In this document: positions 45,093 through 60,000 of the stretch, one piece after another
Layout: each line of letters opens with the position of its first letter
Position numbering within the stretch: position 1 is the stretch's first letter
Source: Meandrina meandrites
Lineage: Eukaryota > Cnidaria > Anthozoa > Scleractinia > Meandrinidae
DNA length: 64,000 nucleotides
Assembly (NCBI GenBank): GCA_963693305.1
Contig: OY855910.1
Location: 17,320,862 to 17,384,861, forward strand
Reading direction: 5' to 3'
Translations under genes and position numbers: made by a program
The notes under the pieces: model-generated
The model's input: only the letters and a program-made list of their open reading frames with translations
The model's database searches: none
Told to the model about the DNA's origin: nothing

Positions 45093-48000
45093 TTAACTGC
45101 CATAGTGGTCCTTGACTTTGTTAAGTAGAGCATCGCACATGGTTTTAGCGTCGCCCAGAAGCATACAAGTGTTGGGTTTGTAGAATACTGGGTTATCCAC
45201 GTCTGCGTAACCAGTGCCGAGCGTACGCTTCATCACAATCACCTGTCAATCAAAAAGGCATTCCATTAGCCAAAAGTTGGCAAAAACATGACATGTGGGA
45301 CTGCCTTCACGGAACAGTTTAGAGGGCGGAAAAGAACAAGGCAAAGCAAACAATCGGCGATGTTAAGTGCCGACAGAGAAAAACTCAAACAAAACGAGAA
45401 AATCATGTCGGAATATGGGAACGAAGAAAATGATGGCTATCTCAGATGATAATACCACACCAAGCGCTCAAGCTGCCCGAGGAAATAGTCATATTACACA
45501 AGTTTCCCCCGGCATTTCAAAGGCATGAAAACATGGCGGACTTTGTATCTGAATAATGATACATCAATAAAACGCAATATGATATCAGTCTGTAACCTTA
45601 AACCTACATACCTGAACTTTCTGAGAAGCGCACGCATTCAAATTTTAGTTTTCCCCTTTTTTTTCAAATTCGACAGTTTTCGACCATGATTATAGAACAG
45701 AAATGAAATTCTCCTCATCACGCTATATTATAAGGAGTCCCTCCCCACCCCCGTCCCCCTCCTTCACGAAAAAGAAGACAACAGTAACTAGTCTATAAAG
45801 CACAAAGTCAGTAACTTGCCTGTTTCGCTTTCCAAACTTCCAGAACGGGCATGCCCGCGATCACAGAATTTGGATCGTCTTGGGCAGCGGAGTTGACTGT
45901 GTCGTTAGCGCCAATCACCAGGGCGAGGTCAGTGTCAGAGAAGTCTTCATTGATTTCATCCATTTCATATACCACGTCATAAGGTACTCCGGCCTCGGCT
46001 GAATACGGTAAGAAGGCGTGATTAGAAGGCGTTTCCATTCAGACTCGATGTAATGAGTAAATCACACCCTTATAACAAAAAATCTGGCCACCTAACCGAC
46101 TCACTCGACAACTATAAACTTGTTACAATTTGAAACAGACGTGTCCCTGGCCGGCGGAAAAAGACGCGAGTGTTCACAGAGACGCGTCTGTTTAACTCCA
46201 AGAAGTGTAAAAATGCAAAGTCGAACAATATCGAGTATTATTTAGAAATAGCCATACATACCCAACAAGACATTGAGTTGTCCCGGCATACGCCCCGCTA
46301 CGGGATGGATCCCGAAGCGTACGTTGAGTCCCCTTTCTGTTAGTTCCTTGACCATGTCAGCGATAGCGTACTGCGCCTTAGCTACAGCCAGTCCATAACC
46401 CGGTGTGATGATCACGTTCTTGGAACCCGTCAGCATTTCTACAGCACTGTCTGCATTGATCTCTGTGTGAGTTCCTTCTATCTTCTCCTTAGTACCTGTG
46501 CCTGTCAGAACAGAGAGTTCAAGCAAGTATTCAATCTCGTCCTTACATTGCTACCTTCAGTGAAGAGGAGGAATAAGTACCAGTTGAGGGTGAGATCCTG
46601 TTTCAGAGAACTGATCGAGCCCGCGATTTTGGTTACTGACGTTGCTAAGCAACATGGCGTACTCTTATTTTGCTTGAGGCACTGTCACGTGACAATTTTC
46701 ACAGTCGCCTCAAGAGAGATTTTATTCATCAAAATATTAGAAAAATTTTCGAGTGCTGGTACAAAGGTTTGCCAATAACCGCAGCACTTGGTCCCTTTAA
46801 TAGACTAATTTGCATTCGTTGCGTTCGACGAAGGAGAACGCATACTATTCACGACCTTTTGCCCGCGGGATTTATGATGTCCCGCAGGTACTGTTTGGCT
46901 ACGCCATTCGATTTCAGGGTTTGAAACCATCTTGGACTGGCACATGTGGCCTCGATCTCATGTGATAATTGTTGTCCGCCCGGGATTGGTATTTACGCGC
47001 GCAGTTAAACTAGGAGTAATCATGGATTATGCAGTGCGTTCGCCATGCTTGCCATTGAAGAACACGCCACCACAAGATTAGGATGGGTATTGCTACCGTT
47101 GAGCGCAAGAATTGTTTACAGCCTATCGTTATCCGCTTAATAGAATTCTTTTTGCGCGCGCTGTCTTTGCGGCTGATGTCATTGTTGACGTTGATGTAAC
47201 GCAATTAATTGCCTTCTAATGTCTTCTCGCATGAGACATACCGACATACATACCGACATAGAACGACTTTCGCTTGCGCGTTCACAGGACAACCCCGGGA
47301 CCACAGGTCACCACAAGATTAGGATGCGTTCTCCTATCGTCGAACGCAATTACATTTGTTGACGTGAACATATTGCAGGCTCATAGCTCGTAGCCCATGT
47401 ACTTTTTTCTTTCGATGCTTTTTCGTTCGATCGTGCGCCGGCAAGTTACAAGTAGCACGTTGTTCTACAATGGCGAGCATGTCGAACGCAACTACATCAA
47501 CACAAATCTACGATTACTCCTAGTTTACTTAATTAATTACAGTATTGAGCACGCCGTTCAAAATTCAGCAATCCTGTTCTTAATGACGAATTGACTCGCA
47601 ACATTGTTAAAGAAACCACAAATGAACAAAGTGCGGATCGATACTAAGCTAAAATCGTGCTGCGCGCGAGTCTTTCCTGTCATTGATTACAGCCGGATAG
47701 TCATACAATAAGCGCGCGACAAATTTAACCTTTTCTACATAACGAACCCGACCACTGTCTGAAACCCTTGTGTCGAGTTTTCAACTGCTTGGTCAATCGA
47801 AAGCCTAGTTCGAGCATAGTTGCTGGATGTCTGAGTGGCGGGAAAGCAAGTTTATAAATTGCACATGCGTTCACTACATTTCTGACTGTAGAACTGACAA
47901 AAACCCCAGAAAACTAAAACGTTCCCCCGAGGCCCAATTTTTGTCCAACCGCACGTCCCCCTGGACGATTTATTCCCGCAAATGACACTTAACCGAGTCG

Positions 48001-51000
48001 AATCCGGATATTTTCTTACGCCGTTCATGCGATATGACAACAAATTGTTTTCAATTAAGGCTCGTTAGAAACGTTGCGTCATAAAAGCAAATGTCAATTG
48101 ACGTCATTGGTCATATGCACGGCTCGCTCTCGTGTGTAACAACAAATGAATTGACTTTAGAGAATGTTTTCTTCGTTTTCCAGCTATGTGTGGGGTTCGC
48201 CCGAGGGAGTCCAAGAAACTAGCAACGAGACAGTGTTGTTCGACGACTCCAAGGTTACAGAGGACGACTGGGTGTTGGTTGAAGAAATTAGAAACGACAG
48301 CGGCTCACAAGAGCACGGACGCGTTTCTTCACTACAAACATTGATTGAGGAAAACGAACCGCAATTCAACGAGTCTGAAAAAGACGAAGTTCCCGAGCCT
48401 GAAGGTTCGTCGGAGAATGACACTACGGATTTGAGCGACAAGTCCTCGCTCGGGATTTTGTTGGTGGATAAACAATCAGACGCGAGCGACAAGTCATCGC
48501 TTGAAATTCTTTTTGCTGAAGTTCAACCCAGTGAAGGTGAAACCCAAGACAACTCAGACATCTCCATGAAAACGGACGAAACTGATTTTGGCGAAAAAAC
48601 TTCACTGCAGTTTCTCTTTGACGAGTCTCTCCACAATCATAGTACTATCGCTGGAAAAAACTCCGCATCGCAATTTACTCTCAAACCGCTCCCCGATCCA
48701 CCGATTGTTTTAGCGCCAAACACTGGCCAATCACGTCCTTTCTACAACAGATCGTATAGCGCCGACTACTACCGAGGAGTTTCGGAAGTGGCTATCAAGC
48801 CGACAGTGTTAAGGCGGCGTCACGTGTCGAGAAATCAAAAGCGTACTGGCGATTCAGCGACTGCTTTGGTTGGTCAAGTTGCACTTCAGAAGAAAGCCAA
48901 ACAACCGGGTCCAGAGGGAACGTCAGGGGTGGGCAGGGGAGAGGAGACGAGAAGGCGAACAAGGAGAGCAAACAGTGTGGCGTGCGCACAATGTGACAAC
49001 ACTCACGGCAGAAGAAGGAAGCGGACTGCTGACAAATACAGCGGAAAAGGCGGCCGAAGAAACTGCTGAGAAAATACTGTAATGCAAAGTAGGTCGATAT
49101 TATTGGACGTGTTACAGTACAATAACTGAGATGCCATCATATTTTTGCTGGCCTTTTCATAGTGACTCTCGGGCTTTACGTCGCCCATTTGATCTCGTGA
49201 GCTCTTCTTTTCCTCGCACACTTTAATGTACAGCTTTCTTATTAAATAAACCAAAAACTAAATCCTGGACGTCTCCAAGTTGTTAGTCAATAAGAATCAT
49301 TGCAATGAATCACTTTGCGAATCGGAGAAGCACGCGAACGCTTCCAATTGACTTTGACAGATCATTCGTGCCGTGTCCAGTCAGATGGTTAATCAAACCA
49401 CAACTTATACTGTATTTCTGACCACAAATGGTTCTAATGTTCATGCTTTTCTGATTCGCACTGTTAACGTAAAGAAAAAAGTCATAGTATCAACTTAAGT
49501 TTGTACAAGGCTTGCGTTTAAACTCTGCAGTCTGCGAGCCATATATATAAAACAAACTTTTCAAATTAGCTCAAAATAGTGGATAAGAATATTAAATCCG
49601 ATGACTTGAACTCGAGACTACCGAGCTTGTGGCAGGGAGGGCCTGAACCCGAGACCTCTCCATTACAAGACAAGGCCCTAAACGGAACCACTCGGCCACA
49701 ATACCTCTTCAGCTGCTTAGCACTGTAATTAATTATTCACTTACCAGTAGACAATGTGCCGTATCCACCAAACAGCACATTAGCTAAAGACCGATTCATA
49801 GCCTTGCACATGATGTAGGACAGGATACCTCCAGAGAAGCCCACAAGAGCTCCCACGATGGTCAGCAAATCGTTGTTCAACATGAACCCCTCTGCACAGA
49901 GAGCCCAGCCACTGTAGCTGTTGAGAACAGTGATGACCACAGGCATGTCAGCTCCACCGATTGACGCTGTCATGTGAACACCCATGATGGATGACAACGT
50001 GGCGGCGGTACCTGTAGTCCACAACATGGTGAAGAAGTGGATATTTTTAGTTTTACCAGAGAATGCAAAACATAACACTACAATCTCATATTCTTCTAAG
50101 TACCCAGCTTTGTCCTTTCCCCCTCCCTGATGTTGTTTCGGTATCAAATCTTGAAAACTAACACTGACAGGACCAAGGGAGATCGTGTCTGTCCCAAAAA
50201 CGGGTCTTCTATTGTAGAATGGAGACATAACTTATCACCATGTTCAGTATTTCGCACTATCGGTGCATTTACTTTGACGTGTGTTTTTCTGTTAAAGTAC
50301 AAAATACAAGGTTCGTTCTCTTTTAAGCTTTTGAAATTTCATGACGTTCCATGACCTTTTCCATGACTTCTCCAATCTATCTATGACCTATATTTGACCA
50401 TTTTCCAGGAAATCATCTTTCATTTTGGGTACATTTTTATCATTTTTGTCGCGAGAAAAAACTAAAGTTTACTATGTTCTTTTTAATAAACATCGTTTGC
50501 CGCGACTTTCCATGACCTACACTTAAATCCCATGACTTTCCCGGTTTTCCATGACCCGTACGAACACTGAAAATATCAAGAATTTAATTCATGATAGGCC
50601 TTACTGCCGACTATGTTTCTTCAACCGTGAAGACACACAGTCAAAGAAAATGTACCCACTGGGTGACAAAAACTATTCTGATTGGTCAAATAATGTTGCA
50701 TATAATGTGTGATGGAGCAGTAGAGCAACAATAAAAAGAAATAAATCATTATTTTGAAAACGAATTCTGCAAAATTGCTGTTTATTATCATTATTAGACT
50801 AGGATCTTACCCAGCATAGGTAATCCAACTGCAGCACTATCAGTAGCCATAAACCAACCCATGGCTCCAACATTAGCCAGTGCCATACCGATGTTCAGTT
50901 GGTTCTTGAGTGGTAGATTCAGTGCTTTGGAATCAAGCAGAGCGTGAAGTTTTCCAAAGGCCACCAAGGAACCTGTAAAGGTCACCCCACCAATGTAGGT

Positions 51001-54000
51001 GCCCAGAAAGATAGCTGCTTTATGGACGTTCCCTGCGGGGTCATCAGGAAAGAGATCCACATCTGCCATGTACTTGGCAATGGCTGTAAGGACAGCAGCT
51101 AAGCCAACAAAGCTGTGAAATGCTGCAACCAGCTGAGGGAGATCACTGACAGCAATGCGGCTGGATATGATGGCTCCAATGGTACCACCCACACCCATCA
51201 TAGCACCCATCTGTGTCAGGACGTCAGTGGAAGGCGCCAGGGCACCAATAGTCGCAGTCATACCGGTACCTATGCCAATAATTCCTAAACATAATACAAA
51301 CCATAACTGAGTTAGAGTAGACACTGGCAGTATCACAGCAAGCCTGTCCACACTTGAAAAAAGCTGCTGTTGACAACTTAGCCAAGCATTCTTTGCGTTT
51401 CTCAAACGTTTTCTCTTGAAAGATCCTGGACAGGCAAATTTTCCCAATTAGCGGGCACATTTATTTGAGACATGGAAGTTTAGAACTTCTTTTTTGTGTC
51501 TCTGAATACATCTTTTTCAGTTTATGTTCAATCAATGAGATCTTCCTCAGAGTGAGATAAACAAAATTTAGATGAATGCCCACATTGCAGGAATATACAG
51601 GTGCATTACATGAACTCTTATTTGAAGGTTATAATCATGCTAAGCTTTGGTAGAACTGTCTCAACAAAAATTTTACAACATTTTGGTCAAAATTAATGAG
51701 AAGCAAAACAGCCTGTCTCCCTCCCACTCTGTTTTGTTATATTCGGCAGTGTAACACACTCTCCTAATCCATATAATTATGTGTAATTATGCATGGATCT
51801 CCCATTTATTGCAAGAGAGCAAAAAGCAAAGACTTCCCTGAGGAGCAGTAAAAGTTGCTCTGCTCGTGAAGTTCACTTACCAAGAGCATTTCCTTGTCTT
51901 GATGATGTCTGAGTTGAGAGGCCGGCCAGAGCACCAACACAGCACAGTGATGATGCTAGGTATGCCATCTGATCAATATCAGGATACCCAGCCATCTTAG
52001 CCGCAGCATACCCACCTAGAACAGCTGCTCCAGGAATGGCATACAGGTATGTATACTCAGGAGGGTCCCCTTTGGAAAAGAAAATTTATAAATATTTGAA
52101 TATTCCATTAAACATAAGGGAACAAAATAATAACAACCAAAATTAACCCTTGTCTGAAATATTCTGTAGTTGGACATCATGTCTGGCCATTTTTTAATCT
52201 TAATTGAAAATAAACACCTGAATATCATTTCCCAGATTAATTTACATGTAAACATACACATACCGTGAGCAACATTGTAATTTGATTACACACTACTTCT
52301 TTTGAATGTCCTTTATGAAAGTTCAAAGTAATGTCAGGTCTGACCACAAAACTTTTTGTTTCGTATGACCAAAATGGTGACTTATTCTGAGACATGTGTC
52401 CTTTCAGCAAAAAAATAATAATTATTTTGAAGCCTCGGGATAGGGCCCGGAAAAGTAAGATAGAGATTACAGATTCACAATCACAAAACTACTGTAGCCT
52501 GAGTTACCGCATAGACCTTGTTTCAAATCATGGCTATCCAGTAACCTCACCAATCTGCCGAGTCTCTTACTACCTAAGGAAATGGCAATAGACTGAACAA
52601 TGGCACTGAGCATTATCACCTGGTCTCCTGAACATATCCAGCATGCGCTTAGTGATAATGAATCCACCAGTGATGTTGATACTGGACACCAGTGTTGCAA
52701 TAGCAGCCAATGAGGTGGCAGTGTTATTGGGTAGTACTCCTCCTCCCATTAAAACCAATCCTCCCGCTGCCGTAATGCCTGATATGGCATTAGTGACGGA
52801 CATTAGGGGAGAGTGAAGGGCAGGCGTCACACCCCAAACAACTTTATATCCAATCACACCAGCTAGAGAAAAGGTAGTTACCATGGTTGCAAAGGCAGGG
52901 TTAGGTGAAACGATTCCCAGGCCGAGAAGGGAGCCTAAGCCAGCTGTAAAGTAAACAAGTCAAATAATTAATTTTATTAGTTACTGGCAAATTAAGTAAT
53001 AAGCATTTTTAATATAATATTGTATTATGATCTTGCCCTTAAAATACACTGACGAAGGAATCACAAACTGAAAAATAAATAAAATATAAATAAATACATC
53101 AAATAAATAGGAGTCTGCAGTGTTTCCAGATCAAATGATGAACAATGTACAATATTAGTTTCACATTTTTTTACTCTTCTTTTGCTTATTAAATGCAAAT
53201 TGCTAAGTACATGTACAAAGTGTATACTAGGCAGCAATTTCCAAGCCAACCAACGATTGTGGCAGTCTCTGCTATCCATGATTAACAACTTTGCTTTCTT
53301 TGCAATACCATTAAAAGTTCTTACATGTACTAGCCTGTGTAGCAAGCGTTCCGGTGCGAGAAAACTGCTATGTTAGGGTGCAAGTGAAGATTCCCATTGC
53401 GCAAAAATTGGAATCTTTGCTCGCACATGACACATGGCACTATACATGTACGAAAGTCATGTATTTTGTGTAAAAGAGGTGGCGTCAAAGCAAGTGAAAT
53501 GGCAAATTGCAATATAATATTTCTTCATACTTGCTGTAAGACCAGTCTCCCATGCTGCAGCATTCAGCGGCGATTGCTCTGGTGGCTTGACAATTGCTTT
53601 TGGCTTGGGTGGGGAAGGTGCAGGAACATCCACTGCAGGAGGTGGCCACATCATCTTTCCATCTTGAAGTACAATAGAACCACGGACCACTTCATCCTTG
53701 AGATCTATGACAAATTCTCCTTTGCCTTTCTCACCCATTGAGAAGAGGTAATTTTTCAAGTTGTTGGCATACAGAGTACTTGACTGAGTGGGTAGTCGAC
53801 TTGGAAGGTCAGTATATCCAACAATCTTTTGAATAGAAAAAATCAGGTTGGTACTTAGTGTAAATCACACAGATACAATCAGGTGCTTGCTCAGTCCAAT
53901 TATGAGCAAGCGACATGCAGTTACCAAATTATTTTGATTTTTTTTACCTATATAAGATGAGCCCCATTCGCAGATATGCCACACTCTGAATTTAAGCAAC

Positions 54001-57000
54001 TCAACTTTGGAAAAAAGTTTATTTTTAAAAGAAATCAAAGGAAATCCAGAGTCAAGTCTTTAGAAGTCTACTTCATCGAATAGAAAATACTTCAAAGTCT
54101 TACCCACAATTTTAGCTCTTAACAGAAAACATACACATCATGTCCACGAACTTTGACATATGCTTTATCTTTTTCTGGTATTTGTTGACAGGTATTTCCT
54201 CATTCAACAGTCGAGAGTTTTTCCATTTTGTGTGGCAACAAGAACATGATCCTTGTTGCATTTGTCGACTGGACAACGGAAAACTGGACACGGGAAATTT
54301 ATGGCACCTTTTCCAAATGTTCTCACAGATAAGCCACACCCCCAATTTCAAACAAATGATTTTTGGCAAAAAGGAACAGCTTATCTGCAAATGTTTTCAG
54401 TAAAATACACGTGTGCATGTCCACTTACATTAACACCATTGTGATTGTAGAGTTCCCCAGGTTTGGTTAGTTCACAGTTCCCACCAGTCTCAGCAGCCAA
54501 GTCCACTATGACTGAACCTGGCTTCATTGACTCCACCATCTCTTTTGTAATCAGTTTTGGAGCAGGTTTTCCAGGGATCAGTGCTGTTGTTATGACAATG
54601 TCTACTTCCTTGCACTGTTTGGCGAACAAAGCCATTTCAGCTGCTATGAACTCTGGAGACATCTCCTTTGCATAACCACCAGTACCTATCAGAGAATAAA
54701 AAGAGAACTATGGACTGCCATCCAGGGTTCAAAATAGCAGCCGGCTGTTGGCGGTAGCCTGCACTTTGACGACACTTGCCGGCTACTTTTCACCGAAGAA
54801 ATATAAAATATCATGCCTTGATCGGCCAACTGAAATCAAAGTTGCTGTAAGTAAAGGGAACATTTTATATCAGACAATAAAGCAGCTACAGGGCTAGAAA
54901 ATGCGACTCACTGGTGGCTAATGCGAACAAAATTTCATCTTTGGCGGCTAAAACTTCTGGTTTTGCGGGTAGTCGCCAAATACTGTGTGGCGACTAACGG
55001 GCCCCCCACCTTCTCAGGTATTGTGTCCCTCCAGAAAATTATATTGGAAGATCTTATTTGCTTCTCAAACATTCAAAATAAGAAAAGAAGTCACATTGCT
55101 CCAATCCATTCTTTTGCTTTGCCGTAAAATGTTTTCACTTTGAAAAACTTGCAAATGGCCGACTGTATTTGAAATCGCCCCAGAATGCATTGCAAACCTA
55201 TGGGTACGTCATGTATGCATATGGATTGTGTCCCTTGAAACGCATGGCTCCAGCTAAACAGCCGGGGAAAAAATGAGCCTCGACAAAAAAAGCCGACAAA
55301 TTCAGGCTAAAAACGAAATTTTATTTTGAACCCTGCCATCCCATCCTGAGAAGTTTTGGGGGTCCTCTGTCCCCTCCTACCTACCCCCCCCCCCCCCCCC
55401 CTTAATTCAGTGTCCCAGTTAAGAAAGTCAGGTTAGTCAGGTACATGAACAACAACCTCAAGTGATTTGGTGGGAGTGGTGGTAATTTGACCTGTAACTT
55501 GGTATTCCCTGCTGCCACTTGTCTTAAAATTAACTGATCTGGAACCCAGCAATAATTATTGTAGGACAACCCTGGGAATCACTGCAATGGTTATTTACAT
55601 GCTAAATATTTTAGAATTTTACGTGCAAACTCCATGTTAATACTATCCCTACATTGATTCTTACACCACTTGCTTACATTAGGTTTAAGAGTATTGTAAC
55701 ATACCTTCACCAGACTCTTCAATTCCAGTGATCTCTAGAAACTCTGCTCCCAGTGATTGAACCTGTTCCTTTACAGCTGCTCGTGTATCAAAGCCGCGAA
55801 CAATGGCTCCCATGTTTCTAGCTGTAGCTATTGCCGATAAGCCAGCAACTCCACCACCTGAAACAAAAAGAACCAATTGAGACAAAGCCACTGACCTATA
55901 ATAAACATTATATTTTTCAGCCCTGGCAAAGTTACAGCAACATGTATAGAACAGCCGATGTAGTGAACCGCTTAACATGAAGTCCCTGACAAAAAAGAAA
56001 TAAAATGATCTTTGCAGTGTGCAAGTGATTTGCCAGTACCAACTTACATGTAGTATGAAGCCCTGATATGTTGTGGGTACATGTATGTCCATTCTAATAT
56101 CCTGGGTTATTAGAACCTATGACTGAGCTGCCCATAACAATTTACTAAGGCTTCATACAATGTGCATGTACCTATCACATTGTGTTGTTCCAGAAAATAT
56201 CCATACCCCTCCCACGCAAGGTTTTTTGGTTTAACCCCCACCCCTCCGGAATTTCCACTTAAGTCCCATACTTTCCTTTTAAGATTTTGGCCTTTGAGAC
56301 CCCCCACCACCTCGGAATTTCCACTGACCTTCCATGGGGTGGGTATAGATATTTTCTGGAACTGCACATTCCACTGCACAAGATATAGGATAAGATGAAC
56401 ATGGAAAAACAGTAATACATGCACATGTATAAACAACAAACTAAAATCAAAAGGCCCATTTGGACTGCCTTGTGTCACTTTTTTTCAAGCTGCCACCTTT
56501 TTAAAAGCTTTATTTGAAACTGATCGATTTTCACGTCTTTTATTGGGTTGTTCCAGAAAAAATCCACACACCCCCGACGGATGGGATTCTGGAAATTCTC
56601 GCGGGAGGGGGGTAAAAGGCTCTGGAATGGGGGGTTGAACTTCAAAAAGTCTTCTGCATGGGTCATTTCAACCGATAATTCAAGCGCTTCGAAGGTTTAG
56701 CTCGGTGACATAACATAACATAAAACATAACATAAAACTTTATTTATCCTCGAATTTAATATAGCTAAGACAAGCTAGTTTCTTCGAGAAACAAATGAAA
56801 TATATATTAAAAATAAAAATAAAATAAGTAACAATATTAAAAATATTATTACATCCGTAACATATCAGATAACAATATTATTATACTATACTACTATAGA
56901 CAACAATATTATTTCAGACCCTGAAAAAAGTAGAAATATTTTTGTTCATGTATTTCTCACCTGACATAAATGATAATCTAAGTTCCTTCACAGGTCCTTG

Positions 57001-60000
57001 TATAGCAGAAAACGCGAAAACAAGATACAAAATTAAAGAGGAACCCGTCACAACATTGTTGGAACGAAGATCGTGAAACACCTGACACATTTCTACTCGC
57101 CTGACTGGAGAGACTGGGCCCAACTTTCAACATGGCCGCCGCTTTTTTGCTCACGTGTTTACGTCTAAACGAGGAGCTGAACAACGCAAAACCATGAACA
57201 TTTTGCCTCCTTTTATCGTGGCGGGAAGTATGTGAATTTGTCATTCGATCCTGAAAGACTCATTTGCTTTATTTATCGTTGGTGGAGGAAGGTCATGGAA
57301 TTTTCAGTCGGATTGACAGCTTCCGGCCAATGTTTTAAGTTAAACTTAAGCCTAATAATTTTTTTCCGGAAATCCAGGCGGGAGGGGGGGTCTTTTGTCC
57401 TGGAAATCCAGACAGGAGGGGGGTCTTGTGCTTCAGGAAATCCAGGTGAGAGGGGGTTAAAAAACGACCCCATCCGTTGGGGGGATGTGGATTTTTTCTG
57501 GAATAACCCATTGTTTCCAGCAAACCTTGCTCATGGCTTGTTACAGTGTCCAAGATATTGAAAATTGTTAAAAATAGCGAAAAACAATTAAGGTTACACA
57601 ATACCTTCGAGGGTGTTCTCCGGAAAAAAATTTGTACGCGCGTTGTTTTAAAGTAAACTGCCACAAACTATATATCAATAGAAAGGTAAAGAACTGCAGA
57701 ATTCGAAAAAAAATGTCCGCTGTTTGGCAGAGCCATTCTTGAGAAGAAAAAAGCCGATAAACCGAAAACGACCGAGTGTCATTCCGCCGAATCAATCGGG
57801 TATCAAACACAAGCACTACCACAAAAGTACTGCACAATGTTATCAGCAAGTATCAATCTCTCAAAGGGTGTCAGGCTTTTTCGTATTTCTTATTGGTTAT
57901 CTTTTTATAGACCCGTAAAGTTTTAGTAGCGAATAATTTGCCAACCCCGTTGCGTTCGCGGCCGTAAAATGAGAAATATCCCAATTAAAGCTAATCCCCG
58001 ACACCCTTTTGTTCCTCGATGCTTAACGAATGTTCTGGCCAAATTTCGTTGGAATCCGTCAACTCTACATACCCTATTAATTCATTCAAAGAGACGGTAT
58101 TCTCCTGCGAAACGATTGCGAGTTTTTGCCATTTGAAGATTTGTAAACACGTTACGCCCTTCTGTCAACAGGATATGCCGCCGGCCAATGAGATATTGGC
58201 ACCCCTACCGTTCACAGTGAGCGAAACGATGTTCACGGGAATTCAAAGGCATTAATAGTGTGACAGCCACGTATGTTCTCTTTGTTGAACTTGAGCGTGC
58301 GAAAGAAATGGAGAAACTAAGAAAAATATGCGGGGGAAGAGTACAGAAAATGAAGTAGCAACGGGTAGTTTGATTTGTTCGAAGGATTCCTTGTCGCTGT
58401 CGGCCAAGTTTTTCTTCTCGCTTTCGGCAAATTCCGCTTTTGTCTTCTTCTTAGGTCCTTGTTTCGTTTTTTTTCGCTGTCCAAGGACTTTTTTCTATTT
58501 TTTAACTCGTTTCACGACCTTAATAAGTCAAAAACAGAAATGAAGAGTGATAAAACGAAGATTGAGAATAAAAGAGAAGCAAAATCACACGTAAACAAAA
58601 CAATGCTAATGATTTCCTTGTAATAAGAGCTCGCTGATAAGGCCGTTTCGCGCAAAAACATTGCCAGGGAATCAACGCACTATAACGATTATGACACCTA
58701 ACTGTTTTATTAACTTTTATTAAAAACCTTTTTTTCGAAATAACTTGCGCACGTTTTAAGATTTTACTTTTATTTTTGGGGAAATGTTAGATTTAAAGTA
58801 AACTTTTATTTTAGTCCAAAAAAATTTTTTTCGACAAAAGTAGACCTCTGAAGGTATTGTGTAACCTTAAATAAAATAATAATAAAAAAACTTATGTTGC
58901 TTTTTGGCCATCAATAAAAGTTGTGTTATATTGTAGCATGACATTTAACTACAACACGATGTATAATACACGTGCAAGCCAGGTCAACCGCCAGGGCAAT
59001 CTGTTGCTAAGAAGATATGTTTTTCATATGGAAGAGAACACATCGAGTATTATTTCTCTCTTTTGGTTTTAATTTGTATTAGTCCTTTCTAACTAACATG
59101 GTGTATTTTGTTCATGTTCTGTGCAGTTTCTTGTTGAGTTATACAAGCATGTAATTAATTTTCAGCACCCGTATGTGAGACATTTCAAAATTGAAAGACT
59201 TTCTAAAACTCACAGCTTTTCCCACTGGCTACAATCTTGCTATAGGGATTAGAATCTTTTGTAAGAACCCTAGAGCAAGCTCCATATTTTACTTATTAAA
59301 TCCTTTAAATACTGCCAACTTGGACTGTAGTTTGGATAAAACTGCCAGAATTAATTTAATCTTGCATTAGGAATATCAAGAATCTTACATGTTGGAATTT
59401 TAATGTAATCTTACAGTTTGGAATGGCAGGAATGCAGCCGGCCCACACACAACATATACCTTGTGTCATGCATGTAACATGTGTGACACGTGACAAAAAA
59501 TGGTGTTGAAAGTGTCATTTTGTGTAGTTTACAAACATAAAGGTTTTGGGCATAGCCCTTCTTCAGCGTGAAACTGGTTGTTTACAACATTGTGTGCATG
59601 ACTGTATGTTTAATTTAAAAGGCTCAAGCACCCATGGAAGCCAGAACCTGCATGCCCAGTTTACAGCATATGAAATGAAAAAGATTCTTTAAGCCCTGTG
59701 GTTGCATATTGTACCAAGCTTAAAAAGGCTTTCCATTTTAAATTGTTTCTGTCGTGCTCTGTACCCACAGGGCTCAAACAATGTTTTTCATTTCACAAGA
59801 TACAAACTACATAATATGCTCACCTATTACAAGAATTTTTGCTGGTGGAACTTTTCCTGCAGCAGTGATCTGTCCAGTAAAGAATCTGCCGAACAAGTTT
59901 GCTGCTTCGATAACTGCCTTGTAGCCTGCGATGTTGGCCATGGAACTCAGAGCATCAAATGACTGAGCACGGCTTATCCTTGGAATACAATCAACTCCAA

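Larger units (their letters stand above)
55858..59823. other. Large NNT intron (4 kb) made mostly of repeats
   Basis: Contains the foldback at 56187-56362, its relatives at 56549-56650 and 57356-57510, an AT-rich block at 56700-56940 and GC-richer sequence at 56980-57240. No exon of another gene was recognised. Confidence 0.5.

Noticed and set aside
48184..48492. 102-codon minus-strand frame
   Set aside because: Antisense shadow of the TP53INP-like coding exon.
53812..53826. Non-standard acceptor at the start of NNT exon 7 (TTCAAAAG)
   Set aside because: It has AG and keeps the frame ([10 protein letters not shown]); the pyrimidine tract lies just upstream, so it is a weak but ordinary acceptor.
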